A stretch of DNA of 5,029 nucleotides from assembly GCA_937914675.1 (NCBI GenBank), contig CALDOC010000232.1, positions 1 through 5,029 of the forward strand, written 5' to 3'. The notes under the pieces were generated by a model. It had not been told where the DNA came from and did not search any database. It saw only the letters and a program-made list of their open reading frames with translations. Made by a program: the position numbers and the translations under genes. This DNA is from an uncultured Sulfurimonas sp. GTDB taxonomy: Bacteria > Campylobacterota > Campylobacteria > Campylobacterales > Sulfurimonadaceae. Below are positions 1 through 5,029 of the stretch, piece by piece; the first letter of the stretch is position 1; each line of letters opens with the position of its first letter.

Positions 1-2
1 CG

Positions 3-248
3 GTATTTAAAATTCAAAGCAAAACTAAGCGAAAGTTGATTTTGGAGTTTGACCAAAAAAGCTACAAACTCGTAAAAGTCGGCGACGCGTTTAAGTACAA
101 AGTGGACGGCGACGAGAAAACCCGTACGGGAAAAATCGTAAAAATTTATCCTCGCGCAAACATTCAAAATAGAAAAGTGAGCGCTGAAGTTCGGGCGGAC
201 GATTTGTTAGCCGGGCTTTTTGGCGATGGCTATATCTCAGACAAATAA
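3..248 (+). CDS. Periplasmic adaptor (RND-type membrane fusion protein), C-terminal fragment; 5' end lies outside the window
   Basis: The frame is open from the left edge (first full codon at 3) to the TAA at 246-248, giving 81 residues. Because no stop precedes it, the TTG at 36 is not needed as a start and the gene is best read as 5'-truncated by the window. The visible part alternates short beta strands with glycine turns: a KLILEFD strand, a VGDAFKYKVDG hairpin, then GKIVKIYPRAN, NRKVSAEV and LLAGLFGDGYI. This matches the layout of the beta-barrel domain of RND efflux adaptors, where G-x-I-x-x-I-Y-P, then R-x-V-x-x-E-V and L-x-x-G-L/M-F/Y are typical. The chain ends straight after the barrel, so the membrane-proximal domain of AcrA-like adaptors is absent. 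From memory, short adaptors ending this way occur in Campylobacterota. Such proteins bridge an inner-membrane pump and a TolC channel in the periplasm. The next gene starts 12 bases downstream, so it is probably in the same operon. The fold is moderately certain; the partner pump is unknown. Confidence 0.66.
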   Translation, partial: VFKIQSKTKRKLILEFDQKSYKLVKVGDAFKYKVDGDEKTRTGKIVKIYPRANIQNRKVSAEVRADDLLAGLFGDGYISDK

Positions 249-252
249 AAGG
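247..252 (+). promoter_or_regulatory. Ribosome binding site of the HlyD-like adaptor gene
   Basis: A purine run AAAAGG lies 8 bases before the ATG at 261 and overlaps the TAA stop of the preceding gene. It is a moderate Shine-Dalgarno match. It supports ATG 261 as the start and suggests translation passes on from the upstream adaptor gene. Confidence 0.5.
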
Positions 253-260
253 CGACAATT

Positions 261-1451
261 ATGAAAAAGTACGTTGCGATCATCATATTTTCCATTCTCA
301 TAGTTTTGAGTCTGTTTTTTATATACCAAAAATTGAATCCTCAAAAATTAAATGAAAAGCTCATTGCCGGCAGTGGAACCATGGATGGCGATTTGATATT
401 GCTCAACAGCAAATATCCCGCGAGAGTGGATAAAATCTTTGTCAAAGAGGGCGACTCCGTACTCTTAAATCAAAAAATCGCAAGACTAAAATCCAATGAG
501 TTTTTAAGCAAACGAGAAGCCATGGAAGCGTCCATCAACAACATGAAACTACAAAAAAACGCTTTTTCCAAAACCATTGAAGCCCAAAAACTAGACTTTG
601 CTCTTTTGAGTAAAACTTTGCCAAACGCAGTGACGATAAAAGAGGAGAGTCTATCAGCTTTGAAGAACTCTTTAAAAGGCGTCGAGCTTGAGATAAACGA
701 GCTGACGCTTAACGTAAATCATGCCAAAAAAGAGTATGCAAGAAATCAAAAGCTTTACAAAAACAAAGCCATCTCTTTAGAGGCTTTTGAATTGGTGGAG
801 CTACGATACAAAACTTTGTCCCAACGTTTACAAAGAGCCAAAATCGACAAAGAGAGACTAGGCGACAACTTGCAAATTGCTTCCATAGAGTTGCAAATGG
901 CGAAAGACAATCTCTCTAAGATTGAGAGCGCGAAACAAAATCTTTTCTCCGCGCAAGACAAACTACAAGCGATGGTCGCGCAAACGGAAGTTTTAAAGTC
1001 TCAAAAAAACGAGATAAACGCCATGATAAACGAGTTGTCTCTTTACTCTCCAACGGATGGTTTCGTCATTGAAAAGGTGGCAAACGAAGGTGAAGTGGTC
1101 TCAGCCGGAGGCGTTGTCGTAACGCTAAGCGACACTGCTTCGTACTACCTAAAACTTTACGTGGACACGCTGGAGAATGGAAGGATAAAACTAGGCGACG
1201 ACGCCGTCATCTTCGTAGACGCCTACCCAAACAAACCCATAAAAGCCAAGGTTGTAAATATTTCCGCAAAAGCGGAGTTTACTCCAAAAGAGGTGAGCGT
1301 TAGAAGCGATAGAATACAAAGAGTTTATTCCATTCACTTAAAACCTCTCAAATACGATCCGATTTTGAAACTTGGCACTCCCGCCATTGGAATCGTCTCG
1401 ATTGACGCGGAGACTCTTCCCTCGTCACTCACGCAAATCCCTCAAATATAA
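261..1451 (+). CDS. HlyD/YbhG-like periplasmic adaptor (membrane fusion protein) of an ABC exporter
   Basis: This 396-residue protein likely links the inner-membrane ABC exporter encoded downstream to an outer-membrane TolC-type channel. Residues 4-22 form one hydrophobic segment after MKK, with no obvious signal peptidase or lipobox site, so it is probably an uncleaved anchor. Residues about 38-80 hold the first half of a biotinyl-lipoyl domain (PARVDKIFVKEGDSV). Residues about 82-258 are a long charged helical region, and residues 260-290 are the second lipoyl half (YSPTDGFVIEKVANEGEVV). A beta-barrel follows to about 382, including AEFTPKEVSVRSDR, a stretch closely resembling the AEFTP...R-x-D-R segment of E. 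coli YbhG. The hairpin tip has R161-x3-L165-x6-S172, the RLS pattern used by MacA/AcrA-type adaptors to dock TolC. It is longer than YbhG (about 330 residues), mainly through the helical hairpin. The ATG at 261 is supported by the purine run before it and by its position just upstream of the membrane anchor. The family assignment is firm; the substrate is unknown. Confidence 0.9.
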   Translation: MKKYVAIIIFSILIVLSLFFIYQKLNPQKLNEKLIAGSGTMDGDLILLNSKYPARVDKIFVKEGDSVLLNQKIARLKSNEFLSKREAMEASINNMKLQKNAFSKTIEAQKLDFALLSKTLPNAVTIKEESLSALKNSLKGVELEINELTLNVNHAKKEYARNQKLYKNKAISLEAFELVELRYKTLSQRLQRAKIDKERLGDNLQIASIELQMAKDNLSKIESAKQNLFSAQDKLQAMVAQTEVLKSQKNEINAMINELSLYSPTDGFVIEKVANEGEVVSAGGVVVTLSDTASYYLKLYVDTLENGRIKLGDDAVIFVDAYPNKPIKAKVVNISAKAEFTPKEVSVRSDRIQRVYSIHLKPLKYDPILKLGTPAIGIVSIDAETLPSSLTQIPQI

Positions 1452-1459
1452 AGTCGACG

Positions 1460-2959
1460 ATGGCGTATTTAAAGATTGAAGAGTTATCGGTTTCGCACAA
1501 AAACAGAGTGGCCATCAGTGGGCTAAACCTTGAAGCCAATAAAGGCGAAATCATAGGTTTTGTTGGAGCCGACGGGGCTGGCAAGAGTTCCGCGCTCAAC
1601 GCCATCGCCGGCGTTATAAAATTTGACGCCAAGATAACGTTTGACAACGTAGTTTATACAAATCCAAAAGAGTCGCAAAAATTAAAACCCGTCATGGGTT
1701 ACATGCCTCAAGGGATTGGGCTTGTTTTATACGACACGTTGAGCGTGGCGGAGCATTTGGATTTTTTTGCCGACATTAGAGACTTGAAAAAAGACCTGGC
1801 GTTTGAAGAGTACAAAAAACGCCTCTTGAGCATGTCTGGACTCAGCGCTTTTTTAGATAGGCAAGCCGGAGATTTAAGCGGAGGAATGATGCAAAAGCTC
1901 TCTCTTATCTGCACCATGCTTCATCGCCCCTCTCTTCTTATCTTGGACGAGCCAACGACTGGAGTCGACCCACTGAGTCGCCTTGAGCTGTGGGACATTT
2001 TAAAACAAAACGCCAAAGAGTACGACATGGTGGCTCTCATTAGCACCGCTTATATGCAGGAGGCTCAAAAGATGGACAGAGTTCTACTGTTTGACGAGGG
2101 GAAGGTCATCTCCGAAGTAAACGATAAAAGCGTCTCTCTTGAAAATCTATTTTTTGAAAACGCGAAAAAAAACAACAAACTTTTGCCAACGATAAACATA
2201 TCGCCCGCAAAAAACGCCCTGAAGAAAAACGAAGTTGTCATGAACGCAAAAAAAATCACCAAAAAATTTGGCGCTTTCATAGCAAACGAGAAAGTCGACA
2301 TACAACTAAAAAGCTCTGAAATATTGGGTTTGTTAGGCGCCAACGGAGCTGGAAAAACCACGTTTATCAAGATGCTTCTCGGTCTTTTAAAAATCGACGA
2401 AGGCGAACTCTACTTACTAAATAAAAAAATAAGCAGCGCGAACGACAGAAAAGAGCTAAAAAGTAAAATAGGTTACGTAAGTCAGCATTTTGCCTTATAT
2501 GATGACATGAGCGTAAGGGAAAACATGCTTTTTTTCGCCTCCATGCATAAAATAGACGCAAAGAAAAGCGTCGAACTCATAAACAAATACTCGATGGAGT
2601 TGGGCTTTAACGACTACTTGGACAAGATGCCCAAAGATTTGCCCATTGGAATCAATCAGCGTTTTTCACTAGCCACCGCCATCTTGCATGAACCCATCAT
2701 CTTGTTTTTGGACGAGCCTACGAGCGGGGTGGACGTTATAGCCAGAGCTCAATTTTGGAAACTTTTAAAAGAGCTCAAAGAGAAGATGGGAATGGCCATT
2801 TTAATAACCACCCACTACATGAGCGAAGCCGAATTTTGCGACAGAGTCGTTCTTTTGAAAGATGGAAAAAAAGTGGCCGACGACAGCGTGGAAAATTTCT
2901 ACGAACGCTTTGCAAACGCCAAGAATTTTGAAGAGATATTTTTGGAGTTTTACAAATGA
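1460..2959 (+). CDS. ABC transporter ATPase with two fused nucleotide-binding domains (YbhF-like)
   Basis: This 499-residue cytoplasmic ATPase should power the two permeases that follow. NBD1 (about 4-225) has Walker A GADGAGKS at 36-43, Q-loop Q84, signature LSGGM at 139-143, Walker B ending D163-E164, and D-loop GVD at 168-170. NBD2 (about 260-480) has Walker A GANGAGKT at 293-300, Q-loop Q342, Walker B ending D418-E419, D-loop GVD at 423-425, and switch histidine H452 in TTHYM. Two key elements are altered: the NBD1 switch histidine is A197 (STAYM), and the NBD2 signature reads LPIGI at 394-398. E. coli YbhF, as I recall it, shows the same pattern (STSYL and LPLGF), so this is a family trait rather than decay. 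The linker between domains (about 226-258) is short, which accounts for most of the shortfall against YbhF (about 578 residues). The gene starts 8 bases after the adaptor gene with no clear Shine-Dalgarno, suggesting coupled translation; no start codon lies in frame just upstream. Its stop overlaps the next start. Confidence 0.93.
   Translation: MAYLKIEELSVSHKNRVAISGLNLEANKGEIIGFVGADGAGKSSALNAIAGVIKFDAKITFDNVVYTNPKESQKLKPVMGYMPQGIGLVLYDTLSVAEHLDFFADIRDLKKDLAFEEYKKRLLSMSGLSAFLDRQAGDLSGGMMQKLSLICTMLHRPSLLILDEPTTGVDPLSRLELWDILKQNAKEYDMVALISTAYMQEAQKMDRVLLFDEGKVISEVNDKSVSLENLFFENAKKNNKLLPTINISPAKNALKKNEVVMNAKKITKKFGAFIANEKVDIQLKSSEILGLLGANGAGKTTFIKMLLGLLKIDEGELYLLNKKISSANDRKELKSKIGYVSQHFALYDDMSVRENMLFFASMHKIDAKKSVELINKYSMELGFNDYLDKMPKDLPIGINQRFSLATAILHEPIILFLDEPTSGVDVIARAQFWKLLKELKEKMGMAILITTHYMSEAEFCDRVVLLKDGKKVADDSVENFYERFANAKNFEEIFLEFYK
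2944..2947 (+). promoter_or_regulatory. Ribosome binding site of the first permease gene, inside the ATPase coding region
   Basis: GGAG sits 8 bases before the ATG at 2956, within the last codons of the ATPase gene. Together with the ATGA stop/start overlap at 2956-2959 it fixes the permease start and indicates translational coupling of ATPase and permease. Confidence 0.65.
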
Positions 2960-4065
2960 GATTTCGCGTCATAAAAGCCTACTTCGTAAAAGAGTTGTTT
3001 GAGCTCGTCCGCACAAAAATAATCATCATGCCCTATCTCTTGCCCATCATGATAGTCGTCCTTTTTGGTTTTGGCATTAGAATGCAAGTGACGGGAGCGC
3101 GTATTTTGATTATAGACAACGACCACTCCAAAATCTCGACCATGCTAACGCAAAAATTTCAGCACTCGAAATATTTCAATACGCGCGTCTCCAACGAAAG
3201 TGAAGCCGACGCTCTCAGAGAGATAAAAAAAGCGAACGTCGACGCGATTATAATCATTCCTCCCTCTTTTGAGAAAAACGTTCTTAAAAACGTGAAAAGT
3301 GAATTGGGAATTTTTATAGACGCCTCCTTTCCTTCTCGCGCCAATACCCTTGAAACCTATATAGGAGGAACGGTGTTGAATCTAGCGAACGAAATGAATA
3401 TGAAAAGCGGCGTCATATCGCTTAACAACCGCAACCTCTTCAATCAAGCGCTCAGAGACGAAGAGATGATAGTTCCCGGACTTTTGGGACTCGTTTTGTT
3501 TGTCGCTCCCGCCATCCTTACCGCTTTGATTATCGCCAAAGAGAAAGAGAAAGGGACCATTTTCAACTTTTACTCATCGAGCGTGAGTAAGTTGGAGTTT
3601 TTAATGGCGAAACTCTCAGCCGTCTTCGCCCTGCACTCTTTAAACGTTTTTATTCTCTTTTTGCTTGTCGTCTATCTTTTTGACCTGCCATTTCGTGGAA
3701 ACTTCTTTTTATATTGGTTAAGCAGCGAAATCTATATACTGGTGTCGCTTGGTTTGGGTCTACTCATCTCCATACTCGTCTCAACGCAGATATTGGCCGT
3801 GGTTTTAACCCTGATGCTTACGATTTTACCCGCTTTTTTATACTCTGGCATTTTGATGCCAATCAGCTCCATGAGCGCAGAGGCGTACGTAATCGCTCAT
3901 GTCTATCCCGTCATGTATTACAACCACATTGTTTACGACGTTTTTTTAGTTGGCAACGGCTTTGAATCCACTAAAATCATAGAGTATCTTCTCTTGTTGA
4001 CTCTGTACGCCGTTGGATTTTTTCTCTTGGGTCTTTTACTGCTTAAAAAGGAGCTAAAGTCATGA
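2956..4065 (+). CDS. ABC-2 type permease subunit, first of a pair (YbhS-like)
   Basis: This 369-residue inner-membrane protein likely forms half of the export channel. The order of parts is that of ABC-2 permeases with a large extracytoplasmic domain (the ABC2_membrane_3 type). An amphipathic N-terminal stretch with KELFELVRTK is followed by TM1 at about 24-42 and a soluble loop at about 45-170 that begins with ILIIDNDHSK. Further hydrophobic helices lie at about 172-193, 217-241, 255-275, 278-298 and 343-363. The cytosolic coupling segment after TM2 is KEKEKGT at 195-201, matching the E-K-E-x-G-T motif of the family that contacts the ATPase. The re-entrant motif LYSGILMPISSM is at 295-306 and an HVYPVMYYN segment follows at 315-323. 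The short basic C-terminus KKELKS is cytoplasmic. The gene overlaps its neighbours by four bases on both sides, as expected for subunits made in fixed ratio. Which of the two permeases corresponds to YbhS is inferred from gene order only. Confidence 0.9.
   Translation: MRFRVIKAYFVKELFELVRTKIIIMPYLLPIMIVVLFGFGIRMQVTGARILIIDNDHSKISTMLTQKFQHSKYFNTRVSNESEADALREIKKANVDAIIIIPPSFEKNVLKNVKSELGIFIDASFPSRANTLETYIGGTVLNLANEMNMKSGVISLNNRNLFNQALRDEEMIVPGLLGLVLFVAPAILTALIIAKEKEKGTIFNFYSSSVSKLEFLMAKLSAVFALHSLNVFILFLLVVYLFDLPFRGNFFLYWLSSEIYILVSLGLGLLISILVSTQILAVVLTLMLTILPAFLYSGILMPISSMSAEAYVIAHVYPVMYYNHIVYDVFLVGNGFESTKIIEYLLLLTLYAVGFFLLGLLLLKKELKS
4048..4053 (+). promoter_or_regulatory. Strong ribosome binding site of the second permease gene
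   Basis: AAGGAG lies 8 bases before the ATG at 4062, inside the last codons of the first permease gene. It is the best Shine-Dalgarno match in the window and, with the ATGA overlap at 4062-4065, decides the start. Confidence 0.75.
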
Positions 4066-5029
4066 AAATTTTTATGAGCATATTTATAAAGGAGCTTTTA
4101 GCCTTTTTTAGAAGTTTCGGACTTGTCTTTATGCTTATCTATTTCTTTAGCGCCGAAGTTTACGTAGCGGGCGCGGGCATGGAGATTGACGCGAAAAACA
4201 TTCCTTTGGCGATTGTGGACAAAAGCGCCGGAGGGATTAGCGAAAAAATCTTGTCAAGACTCCACGCTCCAGAGTTTCAAAAGCCCATATATTGCAAATC
4301 TCAAAAAGAGTTAAACGAAATGATTTACAACAAAGAGGTGATGGTCGGTTTGATTTTTGACGCCGATTTTGAAAAAAATTATTACAAAAAACTCAATCCA
4401 CAGATAAACATACTCATAGACTCCACCGCGGCGAGTCAAAGTTTTATGGCGATGGCGTATCTGCAAAACATCGTCATGGATTTCAACAAAATGGATACGC
4501 CAATCGAGCTAAAGACGCATAAACTTTTCAACCAAAACGCGGACTCGAAACTCTTTATGTCTTTGAGCGAACTGCTCTCCGTCATAACGCTTATGACCGT
4601 GATTTTGAGCGCGATCGTTTTTGTAAAAGAGAAAGAGAGCGGAACGTGGGACATTATGCTCTTGATGCCGGTTGATTCCAAAATCATTATTTTGGCAAAG
4701 AGTTTGTCTCAAATTTTCATCATCATGTTGGGCGTTCTCATGAGCGTGGGCATAGTTCTTTTTAAAGGTTTTGACGTGCCTCTCAATGGCTCGCTTATCA
4801 ACTTTTTCCTCTTGACTTTTTTTTACGTCGCAACGACGGCTGGAATCGGTCTTTTTATAGCTTCGGTTTCAAAAACGGTCATGCAGATAGCGCAACTCTC
4901 CATAGTCATCATGATGCCCATCATATTTTTAAGCGGAGCGTGGACGCCCATATACGCCATGCACCCCGCTCTTCAAGTTCTATCCATTTTTTCGCCGCTG
5001 AGATATTACATCGAGGGAAGCGAGAGCAT
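4062..5029 (+). CDS. ABC-2 type permease subunit, second of a pair (YbhR-like), 3' end outside the window
   Basis: The frame stays open from ATG 4062 to the right edge, giving 322 complete codons and two extra bases with no stop, so the 3' end is missing. TM1 lies at about 18-37. A soluble extracytoplasmic domain at about 40-165 begins with the strand IPLAIVDKSAGG. TM2 is at about 168-188 and is followed by the coupling motif VKEKESGTWD at 188-197. More hydrophobic helices lie at about 214-234, 244-267 and 273-293. The family motif FLSGAWTPIYAMHP is at 289-302, followed by SPLRYYIEGSE at 311-321. Only the final periplasmic turn and the last TM helix should remain, so perhaps 40-60 residues are missing. 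Its overall plan repeats that of the preceding permease but the sequences are clearly different, which suggests a heterodimer as in YbhS/YbhR. It most likely works with the fused ATPase and the HlyD-like adaptor encoded upstream. Confidence 0.9.
   Translation, partial: MKIFMSIFIKELLAFFRSFGLVFMLIYFFSAEVYVAGAGMEIDAKNIPLAIVDKSAGGISEKILSRLHAPEFQKPIYCKSQKELNEMIYNKEVMVGLIFDADFEKNYYKKLNPQINILIDSTAASQSFMAMAYLQNIVMDFNKMDTPIELKTHKLFNQNADSKLFMSLSELLSVITLMTVILSAIVFVKEKESGTWDIMLLMPVDSKIIILAKSLSQIFIIMLGVLMSVGIVLFKGFDVPLNGSLINFFLLTFFYVATTAGIGLFIASVSKTVMQIAQLSIVIMMPIIFLSGAWTPIYAMHPALQVLSIFSPLRYYIEGSES

Noticed and set aside
36..248. A free-standing 70-residue small protein starting at TTG 36.
   Set aside because: The frame is open without a stop to the left edge and the sequence reads as the inside of a beta-barrel domain, so a 5'-truncated larger gene is the simpler explanation.
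200..260. A possible frameshift or premature stop cutting off the membrane-proximal domain of the first adaptor.
   Set aside because: Only 12 bases separate its stop from the next start, leaving no remnant of a lost domain in another frame, and short adaptors ending after the barrel are plausible for this group.
1452..1459. A possible regulatory site between adaptor and ATPase genes (contains GTCGAC).
   Set aside because: The gap is only 8 bases, and the same hexamer recurs inside the ATPase gene (around 1973 and 2293), so it is probably chance.
2065..2370. Minus-strand open frame of 101 codons.
   Set aside because: It lies wholly inside the ATPase gene, is rich in Phe/Ser/Lys as expected from antisense of A-rich codons, and has no recognisable domain.
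3714..3965. Plus-strand open frame of 83 codons in another frame of the first permease gene.
   Set aside because: It is fully contained in a well-supported permease gene and its translation, rich in His, Arg and Asn, resembles no known fold.
4436..4712. Two overlapping minus-strand open frames near the right end.
   Set aside because: Both are antisense to the second permease gene, whose motifs are intact across this region.
2956..5029. A recent tandem duplication of permease genes.
   Set aside because: The two proteins share fold and motifs but little residue identity, so they are old paralogues, as expected for a heterodimeric ABC-2 exporter.

Overview
The window is a single block of plus-strand genes with almost no intergenic DNA. 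It looks like a bacterial envelope export operon. Moderate-to-low GC (roughly 40% by eye, not computed), many AAA/TTT codons, short ATGA overlaps and the style of the adaptor tail at the left edge suggest a Campylobacterota (epsilonproteobacterial) chromosome such as the Sulfurimonas/Sulfurospirillum/Sulfuricurvum group. This placement is inference from remembered family resemblance, not a database match.

Layout from left to right: (1) positions 3-248 are the 3' end of a periplasmic adaptor gene, resembling the C-terminal beta-barrel of short RND-type membrane fusion proteins. (2) Positions 261-1451 are a complete inner-membrane-anchored HlyD/YbhG-like adaptor with a long alpha-helical hairpin. 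(3) Positions 1460-2959 are a YbhF-like ATPase with two nucleotide-binding domains fused in one chain. (4) Positions 2956-4065 are a first ABC-2 type permease. (5) Positions 4062-5029 are a second, different ABC-2 permease that runs off the right edge before its last membrane helix. Genes 3/4 and 4/5 overlap by four bases (ATGA), and genes 1/2 and 2/3 are 12 and 8 bases apart.

Taken together, genes 2-5 form an exporter of the E. coli YbhGFSR type. A tandem-NBD ATPase would drive a permease heterodimer, and the HlyD-like adaptor would link it across the periplasm to an outer-membrane TolC-type channel. The hairpin tip carries an R-x3-L-x6-S pattern, which in MacA/AcrA-type adaptors is the TolC-docking motif. 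Substrates of such systems include drugs, cations and other small amphipathic molecules; nothing here identifies the substrate.

The window holds no RNA genes, mobile elements, CRISPR arrays, recognisable promoter or terminator, and no gene-free stretch over 300 bases. The content is mostly a recognisable transporter. The points worth a second look are an RND-like adaptor tail immediately before an ABC exporter, and the coherent degeneration of one of the two ATP sites in the fused ATPase.
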